Below, in pieces: positions 36,172 through 44,961 of a stretch of 64,000 nt of DNA. Position 1 is the first letter of the stretch. The number at the start of each line of letters is the position of its first letter. This stretch comes from Rhodococcus ruber (GTDB taxonomy: Bacteria > Actinomycetota > Actinomycetes > Mycobacteriales > Mycobacteriaceae): contig NZ_JAPWIJ010000009.1 of the NCBI RefSeq assembly GCF_027270735.1, forward strand, positions 124,001-188,000, written 5' to 3'. The notes beneath the pieces were generated by a model, which was not told the DNA's origin, made no database searches, and saw only the letters and a program-made list of their open reading frames with translations. A program made the position numbers and the translations under genes.

Positions 36172-36383
36172 ACACCCTCACCCCCCTGCGAAATCGTTGC
36201 GATCAACAGTCGACTATTGACCGATCGACTCCGACAGCATAGCTTGGAAAGCGCATTCCGAAGCTGACTTTCCCTCACGACGCGTAGTGGACTTTCCGCC
36301 ACACCGTCGATCCGGCCCCATCCGTCATGGAGCGCCGTCGTCCCACGTCCTTCGTCATCAGTGCACAGAAAGGGCAATCTCTC
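36172..36383. promoter_or_regulatory. Divergent control region with LacI-type operator and half-sites
   Basis: The palindrome GGAAAGCGCATTCC lies at 36246-36259, again followed by GAAGCTG. Two extra CTTTCC half-sites lie at 36268-36273 and 36292-36297. AAAGGG at 36370-36375 precedes the ATG at 36384. The layout suits one regulator acting on both divergent promoters. Confidence 0.7.
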
Positions 36384-37541
36384 ATGCCCACACCCACCCG
36401 TACCTTGCGCATCGCCATGAACGGCGTCACCGGCCGCATGGGCTACCGTCAGCATCTCCTTCGCTCCATCCTGCCCATCCGCGACGCCGGCGGACTTCTG
36501 CTCGACGACGGCACACGCGTCCAGGTCGAGCCGATCCTGGTCGGCCGCAACGAAGCCAAGCTCCAAGAGCTCTGCACCCGGCACGGTATCTCCGAGTACA
36601 CCACCGACAGCGCATCCGTCATCGACGACGCGTCCATCGACATCTACTTCGACGCTCAGGTCACCTCGCGGCGCGCCGAGGCGCTCTCGTCGGCGATGAA
36701 GGCCGGCAAGCACATCTTCACCGAGAAGCCGACCGCCGAAACGCTGACGCAAGCCATCGAATTGGCCCGCATCGGGCAGAACGCGGGCATCACGGCCGGC
36801 GTTGTTCACGACAAGCTCTACCTCCCAGGACTGGTCAAGCTCAAGCGACTCGTCGACGAAGGATTCTTCGGTCGCATCCTCTCCCTGCGAGGTGAATTCG
36901 GCTACTGGGTCTTCGAGGGCGACGGTCAGCCCGCCCAGCGTCCCAGCTGGAACTACCGGGCCGAGGACGGCGGCGGCATTGTCGTCGACATGTTCTGCCA
37001 CTGGAACTATGTGCTCGAAGGCATCCTCGGCAAGGTCGAGACGGTCACCGCGAAGACCGCCACTCACATCCCGACGCGCTGGGACGAGCAGGGCCACGAG
37101 TATGCCGCCACCGCCGACGACGCCGCCTACGGCATCTTCGAGATGGAGAACGGCGTTGTCGCCCAGATCAACTCGTCATGGGCGGTGCGAGTGTTCCGAG
37201 ACGAACTGGTCGAATTCCAGATCGACGGCACGCACGGATCGGCGGTTGCGGGGTTGCGCAACTGCGTCGCCCAGCATCGTTCGCACACCCCCAAGCCTGT
37301 GTGGAATCCAGATCTGCCCGTCACCGAACCGTTCCGCGACCAGTGGCTCGAGGTCCCCGCCAACGCCGACCTGGACAACGGTTTCAAGTTGCAGTGGGAA
37401 GAGTTCCTGCGCGACGTCGTCGCCGAACGGCCGCACCGCTACGGTCTGCTCTCTGCCGCCCGCGGTGTGCAGCTGGCCGAGCTCGGTCTGCGATCCTCTG
37501 CCGAGGGCCGTCGCCTCGACGTCCCGGAGATCGCGCTGTGA
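36384..37541 (+). CDS. Gfo/Idh/MocA-family oxidoreductase
   Basis: This 385-residue NAD(P)-dependent dehydrogenase of sugars or sugar derivatives has an N-terminal Rossmann fold (LRIAMNGVTGRMGYRQHLL), the GKHIFTEKPTAETL motif with the family lysine-proline pair near residue 113, and the C-terminal Gfo/Idh domain. The ATG at 36384 was chosen over an earlier in-frame ATG because of the AAAGGG ribosome site. It heads a four-gene operon with start/stop overlaps. The Rossmann motif is GxxGRMG rather than GxGxxG, which is a variant worth noting. Confidence 0.9.
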   Translation: MPTPTRTLRIAMNGVTGRMGYRQHLLRSILPIRDAGGLLLDDGTRVQVEPILVGRNEAKLQELCTRHGISEYTTDSASVIDDASIDIYFDAQVTSRRAEALSSAMKAGKHIFTEKPTAETLTQAIELARIGQNAGITAGVVHDKLYLPGLVKLKRLVDEGFFGRILSLRGEFGYWVFEGDGQPAQRPSWNYRAEDGGGIVVDMFCHWNYVLEGILGKVETVTAKTATHIPTRWDEQGHEYAATADDAAYGIFEMENGVVAQINSSWAVRVFRDELVEFQIDGTHGSAVAGLRNCVAQHRSHTPKPVWNPDLPVTEPFRDQWLEVPANADLDNGFKLQWEEFLRDVVAERPHRYGLLSAARGVQLAELGLRSSAEGRRLDVPEIAL

Positions 37542-38719
37542 CCGCCGTCGACTCCCGGGTGTCGATCACCCTCCCCGGCCACGGGGTCTACGCGCTCGGC
37601 GTACCGGGCGAATGGACCAAGCCCACCGCCGCCATCACCTCACGCGTCGCATATGCCGCCGCGCATGTTATTCCGCGGGCCGCGGGGGACAACACTCCTG
37701 GCGCTCCCGCCGACATCGACTGGGACGCCACCCTCGCGTACCGCCACGAACTCTGGTCCTACGGACTGGGCGTCGCCGACGCGATGGATACCGCCCAGCG
37801 CGGCATGGGCCTGGACTGGGCCGCAACGTCCGAGCTGATCCGCCGCTCCGGAGCCGAAGCCGCTCGCGTCGGCGGGTCACTCGCCTGCGGTGCGGGCACG
37901 GACCAACTCGACCTGGATGCGCTGCCGTCGGGCAAGGACGGTCTCGCGGCTGTACTCGACGCTTACCGCGAGCAGATCGCGGTGGTTACCGAGTCGGGCG
38001 CGAAGGTCATTGTCATGGCCTCGCGCGCCCTGGCTCGGGTAGCGACGTCTGCCGACGACTATCTGTCCGTCTACTCGACCCTGCTCAACGAGGTCGACGA
38101 TACCGTCGTATTGCATTGGCTCGGAACGATGTTCGATCCGGCGCTCGCCGGGTACTGGGGAAGCACGGACATTCCCTCGGCCACTGCGACTTTCGAGAGC
38201 CTGATCGCCTCGCACTCATCCAAGGTCGACGGGGTGAAGGTGTCGTTGCTCGACGCCCAGCACGAGATCGCCCTGCGAGCCGGGCTACCCGACGGCGTCC
38301 GCCTCTACACCGGCGACGACTTCAACTACCCCGAGCTGATCATCGGTGACGGACAACATCATTCGGATGCACTACTCGGCATCTTCGCCGGCATCTACCC
38401 AGCGGCGTCGACGGCGTTGCAGGAGCTCGACCGCGGTAATGTCGATCGCGCCGAGAACATTCTGCGCTCGACGCAGGAGCTCGGCCGGCATATCTTCGCT
38501 GCGCCCACGTATTACTACAAGACCGGAATTGCGTTCCTGTCGTGGCTCAACGGCAAGCAGGCTGGGTTCTCGATGGTGGGCGGCTTGGCATCTGGACGCA
38601 GCGTGAAGCATCTGACGACGCTGTTCGTCCTGGCCGATCGCGCAGGGTTGCTGGCGGATCCATCGCTGGCCGCGCACCGCATGGGGCTCTACCTCGAACT
38701 GAACGGGGCAGCGTCGTGA
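37538..38719 (+). CDS. DUF993-family protein (dihydrodipicolinate synthase-like)
   Basis: This 393-residue protein of the DUF993 family is related in fold to dihydrodipicolinate synthase/N-acetylneuraminate lyase TIM-barrel aldolases. The GTG at 37538 overlaps the stop of the oxidoreductase gene (GTGA). Landmarks are ELWSYGLGVADAMDTAQRGM and the later FAAPTYYYKTGIAFLSWLNG; a lysine at the latter could serve as a Schiff base. Such genes are repeatedly linked to Gfo/Idh/MocA and TIM-barrel isomerase genes, but I know of no confirmed reaction. Confidence 0.85.
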   Translation: MTAVDSRVSITLPGHGVYALGVPGEWTKPTAAITSRVAYAAAHVIPRAAGDNTPGAPADIDWDATLAYRHELWSYGLGVADAMDTAQRGMGLDWAATSELIRRSGAEAARVGGSLACGAGTDQLDLDALPSGKDGLAAVLDAYREQIAVVTESGAKVIVMASRALARVATSADDYLSVYSTLLNEVDDTVVLHWLGTMFDPALAGYWGSTDIPSATATFESLIASHSSKVDGVKVSLLDAQHEIALRAGLPDGVRLYTGDDFNYPELIIGDGQHHSDALLGIFAGIYPAASTALQELDRGNVDRAENILRSTQELGRHIFAAPTYYYKTGIAFLSWLNGKQAGFSMVGGLASGRSVKHLTTLFVLADRAGLLADPSLAAHRMGLYLELNGAAS

Positions 38720-39567
38720 GTATCGCACCGTTCGACCTCGACAACCCCTACGCTGCACTGTCTCTCAACACCAAGACGACGAACACCTGGACGCTGAAGC
38801 AAGCCGTCGACGGTGCCGCGCGAGCCGGGCTGGGTGCAGTAGGTCCGTGGCGGGATCGAATTCAGGAAGCCGGTGTGAGCGAGTCGGCCAAGCTGATCTC
38901 GGACGCCGGTCTGCGGGTGTCGAGCCTGTGCCGCGGCGGGTTCCTCACGGCGATCGACGACGACGGTCTCGACGACAACCGTCGCGCTCTCGACGAAGCC
39001 GCCGAACTCGGGGCACCCGAGCTCGTGATGGTCATGGGTGGCATCCCCGATCGCGACCTCGTCGGAGCCCGGGCCCGAGTGGAGGAGAGGCTGGCCCTGC
39101 TCGTTCCGTACGCACTCGAGCGGGGTGTGCGCATCGCGCTCGAACCCTTGCACCCGATGTTCGCGGCCGACCGCGCCGTCATCTCCACACTGGGACAGGC
39201 ACTGTCGATGGCCGAGCCACATCCGGTGGAAGCGGTGGGCGTCGTTGTCGACACCTTTCACGTGTGGTGGGATCCAGATCTGGAGTCACTGATCCGAACC
39301 GCAGGTGAACGTGGCCGCATCAGCTCGTACCAGGTGTGCGACTGGCTGGTGCCGATGGAAGCTGACCCCCTCCTCTCGCGCGGGATGATGGGTGACGGTG
39401 TGATCGACTTCGATTCCATCGGCCGATGGGTACGAACCGCCGGGTACCGAGGTGATGTGGAAGTGGAGATCTTCAATGCTGCGGTGTGGGCGACCGACGG
39501 GGACAAAGTGATCGAGACGATGAAGCAGCGCTACCGCGATCTGGTTCTGCCCAGTCTGATCGCATGA
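38716..39567 (+). CDS. Sugar phosphate isomerase/epimerase-like TIM-barrel protein
   Basis: This 283-residue protein of the xylose isomerase-like TIM-barrel superfamily has metal-ligand type motifs IALEPLHPM (Glu and His), VVVDTFHVWWDPD (Asp and His) and VEVEIFNAAVW (Glu) near the C-terminus. It should isomerise or epimerise a sugar or keto-sugar. The GTG at 38716 overlaps the DUF993 stop, and the stop overlaps the glycerate kinase start. Confidence 0.88.
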   Translation: MSIAPFDLDNPYAALSLNTKTTNTWTLKQAVDGAARAGLGAVGPWRDRIQEAGVSESAKLISDAGLRVSSLCRGGFLTAIDDDGLDDNRRALDEAAELGAPELVMVMGGIPDRDLVGARARVEERLALLVPYALERGVRIALEPLHPMFAADRAVISTLGQALSMAEPHPVEAVGVVVDTFHVWWDPDLESLIRTAGERGRISSYQVCDWLVPMEADPLLSRGMMGDGVIDFDSIGRWVRTAGYRGDVEVEIFNAAVWATDGDKVIETMKQRYRDLVLPSLIA

Positions 39568-40646
39568 GAGTTCTCTTCGCCCCCGATTCCTTCAAAGGCA
39601 CCATCGACGCTGTCGATGCCGCCGCGGCACTGGTTGAGGGGTGGGCGGCTGTCCGCAACGGCGACGACCTGGTGTCGATGCCACAGGCAGATGGGGGCGA
39701 AGGGACGCTCGACGTGCTCGCCGCATGCTCAGCGGAATCGACGTGGTCGTCGGTGCGCGGCGTCTGGGGCCCGGACGGTCGACCGGTCGACGCGCGATGG
39801 TTGATGCTCGACAACGGCCGGGCGGTGATCGAGCTTGCGGAGTCGTCGGGCATCGCGATGATGGAGTCGCTCGATGCATTGGCTGCGACGACCCGCGGGC
39901 TCGGTGAGGTCATTCGAGGCTGCGGTTCGGATCGAATCTCGGTAGCTCTCGGGGGCTCGGCGTCGACCGACGGCGGGCTGGGAGTGCTTCGCGCGCTCGG
40001 GGTTCGGGTGCTGGACGAATCGGGTCGGGACGTTCCGGAGGGCGGTGCCGGTCTGGTGGCCGCCCGGTCGGTGGATGCGTCGGGCCTCGAGGGAGTGCCG
40101 TCCGACATCGAATTGCTGACCGATACGCGCGCGGTGCTCTTCGGACCCGACGGTGCCGCGCACGTCTTCGGGCCGCAGAAGGGTGCGTCGGCCGCCGACG
40201 TCGAGGTACTCGACGAGGCGTTGAAGCATTGGGCCGATCTGCTCGCCGATGCAGGCTTGCCGGCCGACCCGTCCATGCCGGGAACCGGTGCTGCGGGCGG
40301 AGTCGCATTCGGGCTGTGCGCGCTGGGGGCTCGTGTATCCGGTGGGGCGGAACGGGTGTCGGAGCTGACAGGATTGTCGGCTGCTGTTCCTACCGCCGAC
40401 CTCGTGGTGACGGGTGAAGGGATGTTCGATCGCACGTCGCTGACGGGCAAACTCGTTGGACATGTAGTCCAGATGTGTTCGGACGCTTCGATTCCGGTGG
40501 CGGTGGTCGCCGGGGCGGTGTATTCGGACGTCGAGGTGCGGACCGTGTCGTTGACTGACCTTGCCGGCGGCAGTGAAGCGGCCATGGCGGATCCGCGACG
40601 ATGGTTGATCGACGCTGGACGGCGTCTGGCACACGAAGTTCGCTAG
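39564..40646 (+). CDS. Glycerate kinase (GlxK/GarK family)
   Basis: This 360-residue kinase phosphorylates glycerate, normally to 2-phosphoglycerate. Family motifs are FAPDSFKGT at the N-terminus, PQADGGEGTLDVL near residue 40, GLGGSAS-like (VALGGSASTDGGLG) near 130, and GAAGGVAFGL and DLVVTGEGMFD near the C-terminus. The ATG at 39564 overlaps the isomerase stop (ATGA). It indicates that the operon splits its sugar substrate to glycerate as one product, which enters lower glycolysis. Confidence 0.92.
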   Translation: MRVLFAPDSFKGTIDAVDAAAALVEGWAAVRNGDDLVSMPQADGGEGTLDVLAACSAESTWSSVRGVWGPDGRPVDARWLMLDNGRAVIELAESSGIAMMESLDALAATTRGLGEVIRGCGSDRISVALGGSASTDGGLGVLRALGVRVLDESGRDVPEGGAGLVAARSVDASGLEGVPSDIELLTDTRAVLFGPDGAAHVFGPQKGASAADVEVLDEALKHWADLLADAGLPADPSMPGTGAAGGVAFGLCALGARVSGGAERVSELTGLSAAVPTADLVVTGEGMFDRTSLTGKLVGHVVQMCSDASIPVAVVAGAVYSDVEVRTVSLTDLAGGSEAAMADPRRWLIDAGRRLAHEVR

Positions 40647-40711
40647 CGAGGGGCTACGAGAACGCCGCCGGGATCGGATGGCGGCGCGGCCATGAGCGGC
40701 GCGGCCCGACA

Positions 40712-41089
40712 TCAGCCGAAGGCGATCCGAAGCCCCACGCTCGCTGTGGCCCCACCGGCGCTGAGGATGAAGTTGTGCCGTCCTTCGTCGCGGAACACCA
40801 GTTGCATCGGTAGGAACCAGAACCGATTCTCGCCGGTGAAGCCGGCACCGGGGATCTGAAGGCCACGCTGATTCACGATGTGCTCGCCGTTCGCGTCGAG
40901 CACTTCGAGAGTCGCGGGAAAGTCCTTACCGATGTCGTCGGGCCCCGTTTGTAGCAGCGCGACCAGGCGGCATTCGAGCATGCGGGTGTCGCGAGGGACC
41001 GTGCAGGAGTCCCAGACGCCGCCGAGAATGTCGAGCATGTCGTTGGAGGCTCGCGCATACTCCGCGAAGAACAACCCGGTGATGATCAT
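40712..41089 (-). CDS. Conserved hypothetical protein (possibly DUF6941)
   Basis: This 125-residue soluble protein has no signal peptide or membrane segment. The ATG at 41089 has GAGAGGAAG upstream and opens with MIITGLFFAEYARASNDMLD. It has a beta-rich look with regular alternation (CRLVALLQ, LEVLDANGEH, RFWFLPMQLVF). It resembles small actinobacterial proteins of the DUF6941 type, with low certainty. It converges on the glycerate kinase gene and starts the patch of uncharacterised genes. Confidence 0.7.
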   Translation of the reverse strand: MIITGLFFAEYARASNDMLDILGGVWDSCTVPRDTRMLECRLVALLQTGPDDIGKDFPATLEVLDANGEHIVNQRGLQIPGAGFTGENRFWFLPMQLVFRDEGRHNFILSAGGATASVGLRIAFG

Positions 41090-41230
41090 CGGCTTCCTCT
41101 CTCGTTCTTGAATTGTCTCGAGGTAGAACGGCCTGGCGAAGTTCGTCTGTACCGACGACGCCCTCTGCCACTCGATCGCGACCAATCCGACTGACGTTGG
41201 CGACTTCCGTTGTGCGGGTGGTCATGCGTG

Positions 41231-42469
41231 TCAGTCGGGAACTATGAACAGGGCGTTGCTGAATGATTCGTCGAGCACCACATTGCTGAGTTCTTCGGTG
41301 CGATGGGTGCTTTCAGCGCGGAGGGGGATGCCGGTGTGAGCGTCGAAAGCGACCGTGAGTGGCCCGCCCCAGAACCCGGGCGGGAAGACGAACTCCCACG
41401 CTCGTCGGCCGCTGACCTCGGTAGGCGTCGCCTGACTGGTGGGGTCGATGGCGACGTGAAATGGTGTTTCCGGCTCCCAACGACGGTGTATGGCCAGGAG
41501 GCCCTCGGGCGAGGTGATGGGGTTGAAGGGGCCGCGGTGCCAGTGGTCGGCGTTGCTGACGACCGATAGCAGTCCGTGAGCGTCGACTTGGCGTGTGCCG
41601 TCGAAGGGCGAATATAAGAACTCGACCTCGTGGCGTTCCTCGGTGCAGCCTTGGGGTTCGGAGAGCACCATCGTTGCGTGAACAGTCGCTTCGGCCGCGG
41701 ATCGGTAGAGCTGATGTACCTCACCCCAGGTTGTGTGATTCCCGAGGAGCGGGGTTCGTGGGGGCAGTTCGTGAGCGTATGGGTCCTCCGGTTCTCCGGT
41801 GGTAGGCACCATGGCGACGGTGAACACGGCGGACCGGAGTAATTCTTTGCTCACTTCGACCCCGGTGAGTCGTTCAGCGAGGGCAAAGGATCCCTCGATG
41901 TGAAAGAACTCGGTTCTGGTTCCGTGATAGTCGTCGAGATCGATGCCACCGACTTCGGTGATGAGTGCCAGCACGGTCGCAGCTTCGGCGGGTGAAGCTG
42001 TGTGAGCACGCTCGAGGTCCCCCGTGGGGATCATCGGCTCGAACGAGACCTTGCGCTTCCCATCACGCCACCACACGAACCGTGAGAGGGCGTTGACGTT
42101 GCTGAAATGGCTGACCACCTCGTGGTGCTCGGTCACGGAGCCGAAAAGCTTGTCATCGACGCCCAGGTAGTCACTGTTCTGCTGGATCAATAGCACCCAC
42201 CCCTTCCCTATGTCGGCAACGCCCACGGTCTGCACGGTCTGATCCGCGCCCGAGTCCGGTCGGACCAGCCCCAGCCTCTCGAACTCCGTCGACCGTTGAC
42301 CGAAGCCGGCATAGCCCACACCGGTGCGCCGCCTACCGACGGCGCCTAATGCATCCAGAACACCGTCGGCGGTGGCATCCCGGATCAAGCTCACGACATG
42401 TCCGTTGGATCGCCATCCGCCGAATTCCTCGTCTCTGAACCATAGGTAGTCCCGGTACGTAGTCGCCAT
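41231..42469 (-). CDS. Hypothetical protein of 412 residues
   Basis: I do not recognise this protein with confidence. It is soluble, with no signal or membrane segment. The N-terminal 120 residues (YRDYLWFRDEEFGGWRSNGH to VSHFSNVNALSRFVWWRDGK) resemble actinobacterial DUF6461-type regions that repeat WEES-like and glycine-valine motifs. The C-terminal third is rich in Trp and Pro (FPPGFWGGPLTVAFDAHTGI). It is transcribed alone and separated by about 140 nt from the next gene on the same strand. Confidence 0.7.
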   Translation of the reverse strand: MATTYRDYLWFRDEEFGGWRSNGHVVSLIRDATADGVLDALGAVGRRRTGVGYAGFGQRSTEFERLGLVRPDSGADQTVQTVGVADIGKGWVLLIQQNSDYLGVDDKLFGSVTEHHEVVSHFSNVNALSRFVWWRDGKRKVSFEPMIPTGDLERAHTASPAEAATVLALITEVGGIDLDDYHGTRTEFFHIEGSFALAERLTGVEVSKELLRSAVFTVAMVPTTGEPEDPYAHELPPRTPLLGNHTTWGEVHQLYRSAAEATVHATMVLSEPQGCTEERHEVEFLYSPFDGTRQVDAHGLLSVVSNADHWHRGPFNPITSPEGLLAIHRRWEPETPFHVAIDPTSQATPTEVSGRRAWEFVFPPGFWGGPLTVAFDAHTGIPLRAESTHRTEELSNVVLDESFSNALFIVPD

Positions 42470-42562
42470 CGATCCAGCATTGCAGAACTACATCGCGACA
42501 TTCAGCTTGCGACCGGCACGTACGCCCACGGAGTTGCGAACGAGATAGAAGCACTCGAGCTT

Positions 42563-43216
42563 CTACGCTGTCGTCTGCAACGCCCGCGCCCGCGCGAGCG
42601 CAAAGGTTGCCACGAGTACGCACAGCACTGCCACGATCACGGCGACGAAGGTGGGTGCCGTCGTGGAGAACCCGAGAATCCAGGCAGTCCCCATTCCGAC
42701 GAGAGTGGCGAGGACACCGCCAACCGGGAGAAAGGCAGCCACCACCTTGGTCGTCCGAGATGGCAACGGATCATGGGTTGCTTTGAGCAGCAACCGAACC
42801 GAGGCGATTCCGAACAGGTAGGCCAACGCTCCGGTGCCTGCGTATATCGGTAGCAAGTAGTCGCTCGATGCGCTCGAATTCAGACCGGCAAAGCTCGTCC
42901 CGACCAGAATCAGCACGGGCGTCATCCCCAGCGTCACTCCGATCAGACCGGCAACGACGACGAGCCCTACTTTCCGAGAGGGCTCGACAGTGAAGCGAAA
43001 GCCACACAGGTGCAGCACCAGACCTGCGAGCATGCCGACCACTGCGCCGGCTGACGCAGCGACAATGGGCTGCACCCACGGCCCCAGCATGGTGTCCGGA
43101 CCATAGAACGACCCGCCGGAGACGTACGCCGAGTACCCCGCAGTTCCGGTCGCCGAGTAACCCAGCACTGCGATCACTGCGCCGAGCAAAGCAAAACCGA
43201 TTCCCTGTTTGATCAC
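42563..43216 (-). CDS. Hypothetical membrane protein with about six segments
   Basis: This 217-residue integral membrane protein starts at a GTG (43216). It has hydrophobic segments at about residues 5-24, 50-70, 84-107, 124-145, 160-178 and 188-205. It shows no recognised family motif. The gene is divergent from the lipoprotein gene at 43406, with a 189-nt gap between them that should hold both promoters. Confidence 0.75.
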   Translation of the reverse strand: MIKQGIGFALLGAVIAVLGYSATGTAGYSAYVSGGSFYGPDTMLGPWVQPIVAASAGAVVGMLAGLVLHLCGFRFTVEPSRKVGLVVVAGLIGVTLGMTPVLILVGTSFAGLNSSASSDYLLPIYAGTGALAYLFGIASVRLLLKATHDPLPSRTTKVVAAFLPVGGVLATLVGMGTAWILGFSTTAPTFVAVIVAVLCVLVATFALARARALQTTA

Positions 43217-43405
43217 GCGTCAATGATGACGGATGTCCGATCTGCGTAGAGAAGTTCAGCCGGAGTGTTGCCCGGTCATCGAGGGATGGTTCGGTCACTG
43301 CCGCACCGATCGGCACACGCCAGGCGCACCTGCGTCCGATCCGATGGAACCGATGCGCCGGTAGCTGCGTCCAACACCAAGGACGGGTTCCGAGGACGGA
43401 GTGCT

Positions 43406-43969
43406 GTGAGCAAGATGCGATTGCTGATCGGGAGCGCGGTCGGACTGACGTTGGTGGCAACCGGATGCGGAGGGGCGACCGAGGGCATTCCCGCTGCGGC
43501 CCCGTCGATGACGTCGGTGATGACAACCGCTCGGGCGAATGGTGCGTGGGATCCGTGCACCATCCCAGACGCTGCCATCGAGGACGCGGGCTTGGCGGTA
43601 GAGACGAAGTCCTCGAACTTGGTGGGGGATCTGCCGATCTCGGAGGACTGGATGACGTGTATCTGGACCAACCCCCTGCCGACGCCGTGGTATCACCTCG
43701 GCATCTTCTCCTCCGATGAGAGCTTGAAATATCTGCGTGGCAGTGGGCGCTTCGGGCAGTTCGAGCCGATCGAGGGCCTCGACGGTTTACGGTTCCGCCG
43801 AACTACTCAGTACGACGAGGTCAACTGCGGCGTCGCTTTCGGACACCCGAATGGCGTTTACTACCTCATCCTCGACGGCTTTCTAGCGACCGAGCCCCTA
43901 GGAGACCCGTGTGTCGAGGTCGAACGGTTGGCGCGTTCGCTCCGACCGTCCATGCCTTCATCGAACTAG
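43406..43969 (+). CDS. DUF3558-like lipoprotein
   Basis: This 187-residue secreted lipoprotein has a lipobox (LVATGC) after a short signal peptide. The mature part has the DUF3558 pattern: WDPCTIPDAAIEDAG, a second cysteine in MTCIWTNP, a hydrophobic strand block, and final cysteines in VNCGVAFG and DPCVEVE. This domain is common in Rhodococcus, Nocardia and Streptomyces and its role is unknown. The GTG at 43406 directly precedes the signal peptide. The gene at 43984 follows by 14 nt and is probably co-transcribed. Confidence 0.82.
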   Translation: MSKMRLLIGSAVGLTLVATGCGGATEGIPAAAPSMTSVMTTARANGAWDPCTIPDAAIEDAGLAVETKSSNLVGDLPISEDWMTCIWTNPLPTPWYHLGIFSSDESLKYLRGSGRFGQFEPIEGLDGLRFRRTTQYDEVNCGVAFGHPNGVYYLILDGFLATEPLGDPCVEVERLARSLRPSMPSSN

Positions 43970-43983
43970 TTGGGGAAGAATCG

Positions 43984-44385
43984 ATGGGTTCAGATACGAA
44001 CGAACTTGCGGCATCGATGCAGCAGTGGCAGTCGCTGTCGAGTCAGGCCGAGTCCGGGCAACTCGAGATTCCCGGAGGCGTGGCGTTTCAGTGCGACGAG
44101 GTCTGCGCTGCCTACATCAGGCACTTGCAAGATATGGCGCGTAAGACGGAATATTTGGTCGACGTCACGGCATTCGGCACCTTGGATTCGGCCAGGCAGC
44201 TCGGCGAGAAGTTCGAGAGGATTGCATTCAGTGGTGATCGATCGCTGCGCGTCGTGCTGATGCAACACATCGAGGTCATCGAGCTGATGCGGTCGGTGTT
44301 CAAGCGCTATTTCGATGAAGCCGAGTACGCCGATCAGCGGACACTGAAGTCCATCGGGGAGATCGCGGAGGGTCTGGGCAGGTGA
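43984..44385 (+). CDS. Small hypothetical helical protein
   Basis: This 133-residue protein is mostly alpha-helical and charged, without a signal peptide. The ATG at 43984 was chosen because GGGGAAG lies just upstream and the preceding lipoprotein gene ends at 43969. The length and helical pattern (AYIRHLQDMARKTEYLVDVT) recall proteins found beside DUF3558 lipoproteins or ESX substrates. It lacks a WXG motif, so no ESX role is claimed. Confidence 0.72.
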   Translation: MGSDTNELAASMQQWQSLSSQAESGQLEIPGGVAFQCDEVCAAYIRHLQDMARKTEYLVDVTAFGTLDSARQLGEKFERIAFSGDRSLRVVLMQHIEVIELMRSVFKRYFDEAEYADQRTLKSIGEIAEGLGR

Positions 44386-44961
44386 CCTCTTGATACCCAG
44401 CCTGGTTCTACTGGTGGTCGTCCCTCATCTGGGCGGTATCGATCACGTTCCTACTCTGCGTGACATGCACTGGACTGACTCTGACGATCGCGGATGCAAC
44501 CGGCGGTGACGAGCACTCCGCGTACGGGTGCTGCCTTGATCGGATTCTTCTGGGGCACAGTCGTATTCGTCGGAACATTCTGGTTTCTGATTCCGTCCTG
44601 ACGTTCCTCCGCACTGATCCGCTACCCGTACAGGAAACATCGGACCGGGTGGACGTGACCGTCGACCCTAGATGTCATCGCTCGTTGATGATGGCGGCAT
44701 CAGGATTCGCCGGCTCAGAGCCCCAGTCATGTGCGAAATTTGTCGAGCGCTGCGCCGTTTTAGATAATCGTCCAAGCCGTGCCCCTCGGCTATTGCCGAG
44801 GAAGGTTCAAGAGCGACAGCCGTAGGTACCTGGCCGGCTGTCCGGCAACCCCGTCTCCATCGACAGGGTGCCCCAGGGGAAGAACCGGCGCATCTCGCTA
44901 CCGCAGGTGCGCAAGTCGATGGAGGGTTGCACCTCCAGGACGAGGTGAACGATGTTTGCAG
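44386..44961. pseudogene. Gene-poor stretch with a frame-broken small membrane protein
   Basis: In one plus frame, 44397-44525 reads AWFYWWSSLIWAVSITFLLC followed by VTCTGLTLTIADATGGDEHS. In the next frame, 44527-44601 reads GAALIGFFWGTVVFVGTFWF and LIPS, then a stop. Together they look like a two-helix membrane protein split by a one-base shift. No proper start is visible because a TGA lies just upstream. From 44602 to 44961 I see no convincing gene. A sequencing error or real decay would both explain this. Confidence 0.4.

Noticed and set aside
40681-40710. GC-rich repeat after the glycerate kinase gene as a terminator
   Set aside because: The two GGCGCGGCC copies are a direct repeat, so no clear stem-loop forms.
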